From NCBI RefSeq assembly GCF_001570585.1, contig NZ_BBXF01000001.1, positions 985,691-1,049,690 of the forward strand: a stretch of 64,000 nt of DNA, given 5' to 3'. This document shows, in pieces, positions 1-8,612 of the stretch. Numbering within the stretch: position 1 is the first letter of the stretch; the number at the start of each line of letters is the position of its first letter. The position numbers and the translations under genes are program-made. The stretch comes from Herbidospora daliensis (GTDB lineage: Bacteria; Actinomycetota; Actinomycetes; Streptosporangiales; Streptosporangiaceae). Under the pieces are notes generated by a model. It did not search any database, was not told where the DNA came from, and was given only the letters and a program-made list of their open reading frames with translations.

Positions 1-540
1 GTCGTTCAGCGCGAAGCAGGCGACCGTGTTGGCGCGCACGTCGGGGTAGTCGCGGGCCATCTGGCCGTGCTCGGCCAGCATCGCCCGGCGCTCGGCGTCG
101 TCGAGCAGATACCACTCCAGCGACCGCACGAACGGGTAGACGCACACGAAGCCGCGCGGCTCCTCCTCGGCCAGGAACGCCGGGATGTGGGACTTGTTGA
201 ACTCGGCCGGGCGGTGCAGCGCCATCGCCGACCAGACCGGCTCGCTGGCCCGCCCGAGGGCGGTGCGCCGGAACCGGGCGTAGACCTCCTGGAGGTCTTC
301 GGGGGTCGGGGCGTGCCACCAGAACATGAAGTCGGCGTCGGCGCGGAACCCGGCCACGTCGTAGGCGCCGCGGGTCACCACGTCTTTCTGCCCGAGCTGC
401 TCGAAGAGCTCGGCCACCTCCTCGGCCACGGCGTCGCGTTCGGCCGGGAGGCCCTCGCGCAGCCGGAAGACCGACCACATGGTGTAGCGGATCACGTTGT
501 TGAGGTCACGCGCCTTGAGCCGCGGGGTGCCGTCCGTCAT
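1..540 (-). CDS. hemQ: Coproheme decarboxylase HemQ (3' end cut by window)
   Basis: HemQ converts iron-coproporphyrin III to heme b in the coproporphyrin-dependent pathway of Gram-positive bacteria. About 180 residues are visible, beginning [20 protein letters not shown] and containing the chlorite-dismutase-family stretches MWSVFRL and [15 protein letters not shown]. The C-terminal part lies beyond position 1. The ATG at 538-540 sits inside the end of hemG, so the two genes overlap by 35 bases on the same strand and are probably translationally coupled. The neighbours hemG and hemE support the assignment. Confidence 0.93.
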   Translation of the reverse strand, partial: MTDGTPRLKARDLNNVIRYTMWSVFRLREGLPAERDAVAEEVAELFEQLGQKDVVTRGAYDVAGFRADADFMFWWHAPTPEDLQEVYARFRRTALGRASEPVWSAMALHRPAEFNKSHIPAFLAEEEPRGFVCVYPFVRSLEWYLLDDAERRAMLAEHGQMARDYPDVRANTVACFALND

Positions 541-1936
541 GCCGCCATTCTGCCCGGGGATCCAGGTGGTCGAGAATCCGGGCGGCCGCCATGCGGGCGG
601 TCGCGGCCGTGGCCGGGATGCCGACGCCGTCGTAGGCCGCCCCGCACACGGCCAGGCCGGGGACCGCCGCCACCGCCGCGCGCACGCGGGCGACCCGGTC
701 GTTGTGGCCGACGTCGTACTGCGGCAGCGCGCCGCCCCAGCGGGTGACCCGGGTGTCGGCCGGGAGGCCGCGTACCCCCATGATCTCGGTCATCTCGTTC
801 ATGGCCAGCGCGACCAGCTCGGCGTCGTCGCGCTGGAGCAGCCGCTCCTCGCCCAGGCGGCCGAGGGAGCAGCGGACGAAGACGTAGCCGTGGCCGCCCA
901 GGTGGGGCCACTTCACGCTGGAGAAGGTGACCGCCTTCACCGCGCGGCCCTCGACGGGCGGGGTGAGGTAGCCGCTGCCGCTCGGGACCTGCGGGAACGC
1001 CTCGATCGGGTAGGCGAGGGTGACGATCGCCATGCTGGCGTACTCGATCCTGGCCAGTTCGGCGGCGGCCTTGGGCACCTCGCGGTCGAGCAGGCGGGCG
1101 GCCGGGGTCGCCGGCACGGCCACCACGACCGCGTCGGCGTCGAGGGTGTGCTCGTCGCGGGTGGGGCCGGTGGTGAGCCGCCAGCCGGAGGGCGTACGGG
1201 ACAACTCCCGGACCATCACCCCGGTGCGGACCTGCGCGCCCGACGCGGCGGCCAGCGCGGGCGGCAGGCTGCCCATCCCGTTCTTCAGCGAGGTGAACAC
1301 GTGGCCGGGGTTCTGCGGGGCGGCGCCGGTGATCTCGCGCACGGCCCGCAGCAGCGACGCCTCCGACCGGGCCGCCGCGGCCACCGCCGGCATGGTCGCC
1401 TCAAGGGAGAGCCGGTCGGCGAACCCGGCGTAGACGCCGCCGAGCAGCGGCTCGACCAGCCGGTCGACCACCTCGTCGCCCATGCGGGCCCGGATGTAGG
1501 AGCCGACCGAGACGTCGGTCGTCACGAGGGTCGCGGGCAGCACCTGGTCGAGCGGCACCCGGGCCAGCCCCGCCGGTGACAGCACCCCCGAGCGGGCCAG
1601 CGCCACCAGGTCGGACGGCACGCCCATGACCTGGCCCTTCGGCATCGGCCGCAACTCGCCCCGCGACAGGATGGACGCGCTGGTGGTGCCGGGGTCGACC
1701 AGGTCGCCGCCGAGCCCCGCCAGGCGGGCCAGCTCGACGCCCTCGGGGCGGCGGGCCAGCAGGGCCTCGGCGCCCGCGTCGACCGGCACCCCGGCCACGT
1801 CGGTGGCGACCAGCTTGCCGCCGATCCGGGCCGCGCCGTCGAGCACGGTCACCCTGATCCGGTCGTTCCTCAGGTGCCATGCGGCGGCCAGGCCGGCGAT
1901 GCCGCCGCCCACGACGACCACGTGAAAGCGCTCCAT
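506..1936 (-). CDS. hemG: Coproporphyrinogen III / protoporphyrinogen oxidase (HemY type)
   Basis: An FAD-dependent oxidase that aromatises coproporphyrinogen III, or protoporphyrinogen IX in the classical naming, one step before the products used by HemQ. The N terminus [20 protein letters not shown] is a Rossmann FAD-binding fold with GxGxxG, and a second FAD contact [11 protein letters not shown] lies near the C terminus. About 476 residues, normal for HemY/CgoX. I chose the ATG at 1936 because an AGGG lies 8 bases upstream. An in-frame ATG at 1942 is possible but leaves almost no spacing. The 3' end runs into hemQ. Confidence 0.92.
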   Translation of the reverse strand: MERFHVVVVGGGIAGLAAAWHLRNDRIRVTVLDGAARIGGKLVATDVAGVPVDAGAEALLARRPEGVELARLAGLGGDLVDPGTTSASILSRGELRPMPKGQVMGVPSDLVALARSGVLSPAGLARVPLDQVLPATLVTTDVSVGSYIRARMGDEVVDRLVEPLLGGVYAGFADRLSLEATMPAVAAAARSEASLLRAVREITGAAPQNPGHVFTSLKNGMGSLPPALAAASGAQVRTGVMVRELSRTPSGWRLTTGPTRDEHTLDADAVVVAVPATPAARLLDREVPKAAAELARIEYASMAIVTLAYPIEAFPQVPSGSGYLTPPVEGRAVKAVTFSSVKWPHLGGHGYVFVRCSLGRLGEERLLQRDDAELVALAMNEMTEIMGVRGLPADTRVTRWGGALPQYDVGHNDRVARVRAAVAAVPGLAVCGAAYDGVGIPATAATARMAAARILDHLDPRAEWRHDGRHPAAQGA

Positions 1937-2013
1937 GACCATCACCCTAAGGCCGTGACTGAGTCGTGACGCGCCGCGCAAAACCGTTCACGCACGGCGG
2001 ACGTCAATGGGGC

Positions 2014-2991
2014 ATGAACACTTTGCGCTCACGCGCGGTACTGCCGCTGGTGCTGGCGGCGTTCCTCCTGACGGCGTGTGGGGCCGACGGCGGTGAGTCG
2101 GCGAGCGGCGTCGCCGACATGCCCGCCTCGGCGCCTTCGGCCGCGGCCGAGCAGGCGGCGCCCGCACCCGCGGCCCGCGAGGCGGACCAGAGCGGCGGTG
2201 GGAGCGACGCCAAGTCGGCCCCCGCCGACGCCAACGTCACGGTCGCCCCCGCCGACCGGGCGATCATCTACACGGCCGAGATGACGGTCCGGGCCAAGGA
2301 CGTGGCCGCCGCCGCCGAATCGGCCAAGCGCATGGTCACCGAGGCCGGCGGTTACGTCGCGGAGGAGCGCTCCAACTCCTTCTCGTCCCGCCAGGAGTCG
2401 ACCATCACGTTCAAGATCCCGCCGGGCCAGTACCCCGGGACGCTGAGCCGCCTGGGCAAGGAGCTCGGCGAGACCGAGCAGCTGCACCAGGGCACCCAGG
2501 ACGTCACCGGCGAGGTCGCCGACGTCGCGGCCCGGGTGAAGTCGGCCGAGGCCGCCGTGGCGCAGTTCCGGACCCTGCTCACCAAGGCCGAGAAGATCGG
2601 CGAGATCATGGACATCGAGCGGGAGATCCAGTCCCGCACCGCCGATCTGGAGGCCCTCCAGGCCCGGCAGAAGTCGCTGGCCGAGCAGACCGGCATGGCG
2701 ACGGTGACGATCACCCTGGTCGGCCCGTCGGCGCCGCCGGTCAAGCCGGTGGAGGAGGAGACGGGCTTCCTGGCCGGCCTGAAGGCGGGCTGGACCGGCC
2801 TGAAGAACTTCGCCGAGAGCCTGTCGACGATCGTGGGCGCGCTGCTGCCGTGGCTGGTCGTGCTGGCGCTGCTGGGCCTGCTCGCGCTGCCGTGGTGGCG
2901 GCGGACGCGCCGCGAGCAGCAGAAGGCCCCGGCCCCGGCTCCCGTCGCGCCCGTGGAGGCGCGGGACGAGGAGCTAGTCGAAAAGGAATGA
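2014..2991 (+). CDS. DUF4349 lipoprotein
   Basis: A predicted lipoprotein of about 325 residues. The first 22 residues form a lipoprotein signal ending in the lipobox LLTAC. They are followed by an Ala/Ser/Pro-rich spacer. The DUF4349 body (about residues 75-245) contains YTAEMTVRAKDV and the coiled-coil-prone EIMDIEREIQSRTADLEAL. A single transmembrane helix (ALLPWLVVLALLGLLALPW) precedes a basic tail. The function of DUF4349 is not known; envelope association is inferred. It is transcribed against the flanking heme genes. Its 3' end overlaps the convergent membrane-protein gene by 18 bases. Confidence 0.8.
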   Translation: MNTLRSRAVLPLVLAAFLLTACGADGGESASGVADMPASAPSAAAEQAAPAPAAREADQSGGGSDAKSAPADANVTVAPADRAIIYTAEMTVRAKDVAAAAESAKRMVTEAGGYVAEERSNSFSSRQESTITFKIPPGQYPGTLSRLGKELGETEQLHQGTQDVTGEVADVAARVKSAEAAVAQFRTLLTKAEKIGEIMDIEREIQSRTADLEALQARQKSLAEQTGMATVTITLVGPSAPPVKPVEEETGFLAGLKAGWTGLKNFAESLSTIVGALLPWLVVLALLGLLALPWWRRTRREQQKAPAPAPVAPVEARDEELVEKE

Positions 2992-3735
2992 CCTCCAGTG
3001 CGGTGGCCCGGCGTCGCGGGACTCGTACCAGCCCTGCTGGTTGCGGATCCGGGCGTCGGGCCACAGCAGCACCCAGGAGGCGTGGCTCGGCATCAGGTGC
3101 CGGTCGGCGGGGTTGTAGACGACGAACTCCCTGGTCCCGAACGCGTCGAAGAAGAACCTGGGCAGCTCGAAGGAGAGGTCGTAGGACTCCCCGCCCTTCG
3201 CGTAGTGGTAGCGCTCGACCCCCCGCACCCCCGGCCGGTAGTCGGGCCAGACGGCGGTGAGCGCGTCGGGGTAGCCGCCGTGGTCGGCGTGCCGCTTCTC
3301 GACGGCGGCGATCATCTCGGCGGCGTTGGCGACGGCGGTGGCGCGGGCGTAGGCCGTCAGCGGCCGGTTGAGCACGGCCTGCCCCGCCAGCGCGACGAGC
3401 GGCAGCACCACGAAGTAGACCGGCGAGGGCCGCCGCGCCAGCACCGCCACCCACAGCGCGAGCGCCGCCAGCCCGAGGAGCGGGCCCGATTCGGCCGCCG
3501 CCGCAGCGGAGACCGCCAGCGCGGTGACCGTCAGCGCGACGGTCTGGGCGACCCGCCAGAACCGGTTGCGCGGCCAGGCCAGCAGCGGCGCCGAGGTGAG
3601 CACGGCGAGCAGGCCCACTCCCCCGAAGATCTGCACCAGCGTCGACAGGGGCAGCGCCAGGGGGTCGTACCCGCCGGGCAGGAAGGGCGAGGCGATGAGC
3701 AGGAGCAGTAACGCCGAGAGGAGAGCGGCCCGCAT
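2974..3735 (-). CDS. Membrane protein with soluble C-terminal domain, unknown
   Basis: A 253-residue protein I do not recognise by name. The first 140 residues hold four or five hydrophobic helices. The C-terminal 110 residues are soluble and begin with ARATAVANAAEMIAAVEKRH followed by GGYPDALTAVWPDY. That pattern recalls the periplasmic part of pilin-like or type II secretion G-like proteins, where an N-terminal helix is followed by GxYP, but the resemblance is weak. It lies 12 bases upstream of the acetyltransferase stop on the same strand, downstream of hemE and the GNAT gene. Confidence 0.6.
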   Translation of the reverse strand: MRAALLSALLLLLIASPFLPGGYDPLALPLSTLVQIFGGVGLLAVLTSAPLLAWPRNRFWRVAQTVALTVTALAVSAAAAAESGPLLGLAALALWVAVLARRPSPVYFVVLPLVALAGQAVLNRPLTAYARATAVANAAEMIAAVEKRHADHGGYPDALTAVWPDYRPGVRGVERYHYAKGGESYDLSFELPRFFFDAFGTREFVVYNPADRHLMPSHASWVLLWPDARIRNQQGWYESRDAGPPHWRSFLFD

Positions 3736-3747
3736 GGGGTCACCCTG

Positions 3748-4206
3748 TCAGACCAGCTCCCGGGTCATGAAGACGCTCAGCGGATCGGGCCGGTAATCGG
3801 CGAACGGTTCGCAGTAGGCGAAGCCGAACTTCTCGTACAGGGACCGCGCGGGGGCGAAGAAGGCGGCCGAGCCCGTCTCCAGGCTCAGCCGGGTGAAGCC
3901 CATGCGGGCCGCCTCGGCGATGAGGTGGCCGAGGAGCAGCGAGGCGACCCCGCTCCGCTTGCGCGCCGCGGCGGTGCGCATCGACTTGACCTCGGCGTGG
4001 ACGTCGTCGAGCGCCTTGATCGCGCCGCAGCCGACGATCACGCCCCCGTCGCGGACCGACCAGAAGGTCACCCCGGGGCGGCGCAGCCCGTCGAGGTCGA
4101 GGGCGTGCTTGCTCTCGGGCGGGGTGGTCGCGCGCATCTCCCGGACGTGCTCCTCCAGGAAGGCCGCGATCTCCGGCCCCGAGAGGTCGTCGACCGCGAT
4201 CTCCAT
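3748..4206 (-). CDS. GNAT-family N-acetyltransferase
   Basis: A 152-residue acetyl-CoA-dependent acetyltransferase. The GNAT core shows VIVGCGAIKALDDVHAEVKS (beta strands) and the acetyl-CoA-binding motif A RKRSGVASLLLGHLIAEAAR, then a final beta strand with FAPARSLYEKFGFAYCEPF. It is close to the PaiA/YjgM-like amine or amino-acid acetyltransferases, but the substrate cannot be read from sequence. The start overlaps the hemE stop as TGATG at 4204-4208, which indicates translational coupling with hemE. Confidence 0.82.
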   Translation of the reverse strand: MEIAVDDLSGPEIAAFLEEHVREMRATTPPESKHALDLDGLRRPGVTFWSVRDGGVIVGCGAIKALDDVHAEVKSMRTAAARKRSGVASLLLGHLIAEAARMGFTRLSLETGSAAFFAPARSLYEKFGFAYCEPFADYRPDPLSVFMTRELV

Positions 4207-5243
4207 CAGCGGGCGCTGAACTCGTGCACGAACTCGGTCAGCCGGGCGACCTGGTTGGGGTCGGTCGACGGGAGCACGCCGTGGCCGAGGTTGAACACGT
4301 GGCCCTCGGCCACCCGCCCGGCCTCGATCACCTCGCGGGCCCGCTTCTCGACGACCTCCCACGGCGCGAGCAGGATCGCCGGGTCGAGGTTGCCCTGCAG
4401 CGCCTTGCCGGACCCGACGCGCGTGGCCGCCTCGTCGAGCGGCACCCGCCAGTCGACCCCGACGACGTCGGCCCCGGCCTCGCCCATGATCGGCAGCAGC
4501 TCGCCGGTGCCGACCCCGAAGTGGATGCGCGGGACGCCGAGCTCTTCGAGCCCGGCGAAGATCTTCGAGGTGTACGGCAGCACGAACTCCCGGTAGTCGC
4601 GCGGCGCGACCGCCCCGACCCACGAGTCGAACAGCTGCAGCGCCGAGGCGCCCGCGCCGGCCTGCACCTTGAGCCACGCCAGCGTGATGGTGGTCAGCCG
4701 GTCCATGAGCGCGTGCCAGAGCTCCGGGGCGCCGTACATCATGGCCTTGGTGTGGTCGTGGTTCTTCGAGGGCCCGCCCTCGATCAGGTAGGACGCGAGG
4801 GTGAACGGCCCGCCCGCGAACCCGATCAGCGGGGTCGCGCCGAGCTCGGCGACCAGTTCGGTCACGGCCTCGGTGATGTAGGGGACGTCGCCGGGCTCCA
4901 GCGGGCGCAGCCGCCCGACGCCGGCGGCGTCGCGGATCGGGTCGGCGACGACCGGGCCCACGCCGGGCTTGATGTCGATGTCGATCCCGATGGCCTTGAG
5001 CGGCACCACGATGTCGCTGAAGAAGATGGCCGCGTCGACGCCGTAGCGGCGGACCGGCTGCATCGTGATCTCCACGACCAGGTCGGGGGTGGCGCACGCG
5101 GCGAGCATCTCGGTGCCCTCGCGGACCTTGCGGTATTCGGGCAGCGAACGCCCCGCCTGACGCATGAACCAGACGGGCGTGTGGGGCACGGGCCGGCGGC
5201 GGCAGGCCAGCAGGAAAGGCGACTCGGCCAGCTGGGGATTCAC
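4206..5243 (-). CDS. hemE: Uroporphyrinogen III decarboxylase
   Basis: HemE removes four carboxyl groups from uroporphyrinogen III to give coproporphyrinogen III. The hallmark [20 protein letters not shown] is present near residue 25, with [23 protein letters not shown] in the middle and [11 protein letters not shown] near the C terminus. I chose the GTG at 5243, which gives 345 residues as usual for the family. A longer in-frame start at 5306 adds a Pro/Gly-rich stretch without family similarity. It heads a minus-strand run leading to the acetyltransferase. Confidence 0.95.
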   Translation of the reverse strand: MNPQLAESPFLLACRRRPVPHTPVWFMRQAGRSLPEYRKVREGTEMLAACATPDLVVEITMQPVRRYGVDAAIFFSDIVVPLKAIGIDIDIKPGVGPVVADPIRDAAGVGRLRPLEPGDVPYITEAVTELVAELGATPLIGFAGGPFTLASYLIEGGPSKNHDHTKAMMYGAPELWHALMDRLTTITLAWLKVQAGAGASALQLFDSWVGAVAPRDYREFVLPYTSKIFAGLEELGVPRIHFGVGTGELLPIMGEAGADVVGVDWRVPLDEAATRVGSGKALQGNLDPAILLAPWEVVEKRAREVIEAGRVAEGHVFNLGHGVLPSTDPNQVARLTEFVHEFSAR

Positions 5244-5495
5244 CCCACCAGAGTCCCACGCCGCAGGGCCGGTCGGTGCCGGGACCCCGGGTACAGGACC
5301 ACCCAATGATCGGTATCGTTGGGCCCTCGCGACACCCCGGTCAAACGCCTCGCGAGCGCCGCTCTAGGCAAAGTGTTCGCCAAATGGGGCTCCGGCATCG
5401 ATTCCAATACCACTTTCGAGACACGCCGAGCGCGATGCGGGGTTTTGTCGGCGCGACGTGCCACCGTCGGACGGACCGGTTCCGATGAAAGGGCG

Positions 5496-5663
5496 ATGAC
5501 TTCGATGTGGAGTTCCCCCGAACACCGCACTGAGCGCTGTGCCTCCTGCGACACCGAGCGCGAGTTCACACAGCCGCCCTGCGAGGAGGGTCACGAGGTG
5601 TGCCCCGAGTGGTCGTGCGTGATCTGCGGGAGCGCCCTGTTCCTTGCGTTGGCGGCGGCTTGA
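5496..5663 (+). CDS. Small zinc-ribbon-like protein (55 aa)
   Basis: A 55-residue protein starting at an ATG preceded by AAAGGG. It contains the cysteine pairs CASC and CVIC with two further cysteines between them in CEEGHEVC, an arrangement expected to bind zinc as a ribbon or knuckle. It ends 9 bases before the DUF3000 gene, so it is probably the first gene of the zinc-ribbon/DUF3000/ribonuclease D operon. Its function is unknown. Confidence 0.6.
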   Translation: MTSMWSSPEHRTERCASCDTEREFTQPPCEEGHEVCPEWSCVICGSALFLALAAA

Positions 5664-5672
5664 TCACCACCG

Positions 5673-6335
5673 ATGACCGCGACGACCACCCCCCTGCTCC
5701 GTCTCGTCCCGCGACCCGCCTCCGCGCCCGTCATGTCGATCGGTGACCGCCCGGGGCCGCCGGAGGCGTTCGCCCGTGCCATGGCCACGCTGCGCCCGGC
5801 GACCGTACGCCCCGAGATCGAGCTCGAAGACATCCCGGCGCCGCAGCGGCTGGCCCCCTATTCGGGCGCCGTGGGCGCGTCGGTCTACCGCGACGACGAC
5901 GAACTGGCCGTGGGCCGGCTCATCGTGCTGTTCGATCCCGACGGCCAGCGCGGCTGGGAGGGCCCGTTCCGGCTGGTGGCCTACGTGCGCGCCGACATGG
6001 AGCCGGAGATCACCTCCGACCCCCTGCTCGGCCCGGTGGCGTGGAGCTGGCTGACCGACGCGCTGGAGACCCACGGCGCCGGGTTCGCCGCCGCGGGGGG
6101 TACGGTTACCAGAGCGGTGTCGGAGGGTTTCGGGAACAAGGACAACGATCCCGTCACGACCGAGCTGGAACTGCGCGCGTCATGGTCCCCTCTCGACGAG
6201 GATCTTTCCGCGCACGTCGCCGCCTGGTGCGACCTGATGTGCATCGCCGCCGGGATACCTCCCCTGCCGCCCGATGTCACGGCCCTGCGGCCGAGACGCA
6301 CCGATGAAGAGACAGACCGGAAGACCAGTACGTGA
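5673..6335 (+). CDS. DUF3000 family protein
   Basis: A 220-residue actinobacterial protein of the DUF3000 family, which typically lies directly upstream of ribonuclease D. Recognisable segments are PPEAFARAMATLRPATVRPE, GPFRLVAYVRADMEPEI and LLGPVAWSWLTDAL. No catalytic motif is evident. The start is uncertain: ATG at 5673 has no clear ribosome site, and ATG at 5733 is an alternative just before the conserved region. The stop overlaps the next gene's GTG as GTGA at 6332-6335, so the pair is coupled. Confidence 0.8.
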   Translation: MTATTTPLLRLVPRPASAPVMSIGDRPGPPEAFARAMATLRPATVRPEIELEDIPAPQRLAPYSGAVGASVYRDDDELAVGRLIVLFDPDGQRGWEGPFRLVAYVRADMEPEITSDPLLGPVAWSWLTDALETHGAGFAAAGGTVTRAVSEGFGNKDNDPVTTELELRASWSPLDEDLSAHVAAWCDLMCIAAGIPPLPPDVTALRPRRTDEETDRKTST

Positions 6336-7558
6336 CCGATGAGACAGCCGTTCAGCCTCTGCTGGAACCTCGCGAAGGGATCCCGCCCGTCATAGCGGAG
6401 GCCGCCGACCTCGCGGCGGCGGTGACCGCTTTCGCGGGCGGGACCGGCCCGGTGGCCGTCGACGCCGAGAGGGCGTCCGGCTACCGCTACAGCGGCCGGG
6501 CCTACCTCGTGCAACTCCGGCGGTCGGGCAGTGGGAGCGCGCTCATCGACCCGATCGCCTGCCCCGACCTGTCGGCGCTCGACGCCGCCCTGTCGGGCGC
6601 CGAGGTCGTGCTCCACGCCGCCACGCAGGACCTGCCGTGCCTGGCCGAGATCGGATTCCGGCCCAGGCGGCTGTTCGACACCGAGCTGGCCGGCCGGCTG
6701 CTCGGCTACGAGCGCGTCGGCCTCGGCACCATGGTCGAGGTCGTGCTGGGCTTCGGCCTGGTGAAGGGCCACTCGGCCGCCGACTGGTCGACCCGCCCGC
6801 TGCCCGAAGACTGGCTGCGCTACGCCGCCCTCGACGTCGAGGTGCTGATCGAGCTGCGCGACGCCCTCCACGCCGAGCTGACCGAGACGGGCAAGCTCGA
6901 ATGGGCGATGGAGGAGTTCGCCGCCATCCTGACCGCGCCGACGGCTCCCCCGCGCACCGACCCGTGGCGCCGCACCAGCGGCATCCACCGCGTCAGGGCC
7001 CTGCGCGGCCTCGCGGTGGTCCGCGAGTTGTGGACGATCCGCGACGCGCTGGCCCGCGAGACCGACCTGGCCCCGGGCCGGGTGCTGCCCGACTCGGCGA
7101 TCGTCCAGGCCGCCCTCGACCTGCCCCGCACGACCAAGTCGCTGACCGAGATCGCCCCCTTCACCGGCCGCAGCGCCCGCCGCCACCTGCGCGAATGGCT
7201 GACCGCCATCACCCGCGGCCGCACCATGCCCGAGTCGGAGCTGCCCCAGCCCCTCGGTCCGGGCGACGGCCCGCCCCCGGCGAACCGCTGGGCCGACCGC
7301 GACCCGGCGGCCGCCAAACGCCTCGCCGCCGCCCGCGCGGTGGTCGCGGCCCTGGCCGACGAACACCGCATGCCGACCGAGAACCTGCTCCAGCCCGACG
7401 CCGTCCGGCGGCTGACCTGGGAGCCCCCGGCCGACCTCGACGAAGACGCGATCTCCGAGCGGCTGCGGGCGCTGGGGGCCCGCGAGTGGCAGATCGGACT
7501 GGCGGCCCATCCGATGTCACGGGCGCTCCAGCGCCTGGAGATCAAGGGCGAGATCTGA
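6332..7558 (+). CDS. rnd: Ribonuclease D (DEDD exonuclease with HRDC domain)
   Basis: A 3'-5' exoribonuclease for tRNA and stable-RNA 3' ends. The exonuclease domain (residues about 20-190) has the DEDD acidic residues in VAVDAERASG, ATQDLPCL and the C-terminal YAALDVEVL motif. An HRDC helical domain follows (about 215-300, LAVVRELWTIRDALARETD). The 408-residue length is normal for actinobacterial Rnd. It starts with GTG, coupled to DUF3000. Its 3' end overlaps the convergent HxlR remnant by 17 bases. Confidence 0.9.
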   Translation: MTDETAVQPLLEPREGIPPVIAEAADLAAAVTAFAGGTGPVAVDAERASGYRYSGRAYLVQLRRSGSGSALIDPIACPDLSALDAALSGAEVVLHAATQDLPCLAEIGFRPRRLFDTELAGRLLGYERVGLGTMVEVVLGFGLVKGHSAADWSTRPLPEDWLRYAALDVEVLIELRDALHAELTETGKLEWAMEEFAAILTAPTAPPRTDPWRRTSGIHRVRALRGLAVVRELWTIRDALARETDLAPGRVLPDSAIVQAALDLPRTTKSLTEIAPFTGRSARRHLREWLTAITRGRTMPESELPQPLGPGDGPPPANRWADRDPAAAKRLAAARAVVAALADEHRMPTENLLQPDAVRRLTWEPPADLDEDAISERLRALGAREWQIGLAAHPMSRALQRLEIKGEI

Positions 7559-7919
7559 CCGGCGCGGCCGAGGACTCCTCGACGAGGGGGTGCTCCTGGC
7601 CCCACACCAGCATGGCGTGCAGGATGCCGCTGAGGCTCCGGCCCTGTTCGGTGAGCTCGTAGACCACCCGGGGCGGCACTTCCGCGTGCACCGTTCGGGT
7701 GAGGATCTGCTGGTTCTCCAGCATGCGGAGCCGCTCGGTGAGCGTCTTGGGGCTGGGGTCGCCCAAAGCCGAGCGCAGTTCGCCGAATCGTCTGGGGCCG
7801 GTCAGCAGTTCACGGATGACCAGGGTCGACCACTTGCCGTCGAGGACCCTGAGCGTGCGCTCGACACCGCACTCACTGGTGGGGGCCGTGGTCAGGCGGG
7901 CGACGACGGTCCTTGACGC
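7542..7919 (-). pseudogene. HxlR-family regulator lacking a start codon
   Basis: The minus-strand frame encodes a nearly complete HxlR winged-helix regulator: CGVERTLRVLDGKWSTLVIR, then LLTGPRRFGELRSAL, then LTERLRMLENQQILTRTVHA and YELTEQGRSL. The usual family start would lie 10-15 residues before the CGVERTL cysteine. In that interval, back to the in-frame stop at 7944-7946, I find no ATG, GTG or TTG. The first usable start is a TTG at 7764-7766, inside the HTH and too late for a working protein. Together with the truncated neighbour at 7913, this looks like a deletion that removed the common promoter region. The remnant is probably non-functional unless a CTG at 7893-7895 is used. Confidence 0.65.
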
Positions 7920-8608
7920 ACGCCTACGCCGGGGCCGATGCGGTCATCGTGCAACTGCCGCTCGTCTTCGCCGCCGATGCGGCCGTGCCGCAGGCCGAGG
8001 CGGTGCTGGCCGCGCTCAAGGGCGGCGCGGTGCCCCGAGTGGTGTTCAACACCGGCGGCCCGACGCCCGGCGGGCCCGTCGGTGTGCCCTTCGTGGACGC
8101 CCGGGTGCTGCTGGCCGCCGAACTGCCGGGCGTCGTGGACGCCGCGACCGTCGTGGCGCCGGCGTTCACGTACATGGAGAATCTCGCGGCCCCCTGGTCA
8201 CTCCCCCGGGTGGGCGAGGGGGAAGCCGCCTACCCGCTGCCGGCCGGCCTCCCGGTTCCCTGGCTGGCGCTCGACGATCTCGCCGGCGTCGTCGCCGACC
8301 TCGTCACCGACCCCGCTCCGCCGCCGGTGCGGATCGTGGCCGGCCCTCAGGCCCTGACCGGTCACCAGGTCGCCGCGGAGCTGACCGCCGCACTGGGCCG
8401 CGAGGTGCGGTGGCGGACGGTCGAGCCGGAGGAGTACGAGCGGATGCTGGCCCCGTTCACCGGCGCCGCGATCGCCGCGGGCATCGCCGCCGCCTACGCC
8501 CCTCCCCCGCCCGGATCACCGCCGCCCGCGGCGCCGGACCCGGCCGTGATCACGACCGGGACGACGACACTCCGCGAATGGGCCACCGGCCGGAGCCGGC
8601 GTCCCTGA
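7913..8608 (+). pseudogene. NmrA-like NAD(P)-binding oxidoreductase, N terminus missing
   Basis: The frame begins abruptly with AYAGADAVIVQLPLVFAADA, which in NmrA/atypical SDR proteins is at about residue 60. It continues with VVFNTGGP, LLAAELPGVVDAATVVAPAF and PVPWLALDDLAGVVADLV up to a normal C terminus. The N-terminal Rossmann strand with GATGxxG, which binds NAD(P), is absent. The only possible start is a TTG without a ribosome site. Upstream in this frame is antisense HxlR sequence, so about 55-60 codons and the intergenic region seem to have been lost. HxlR-NmrA divergent pairs are common in actinobacteria, which supports the deletion reading. Confidence 0.65.
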
Positions 8609-8612
8609 TGAC

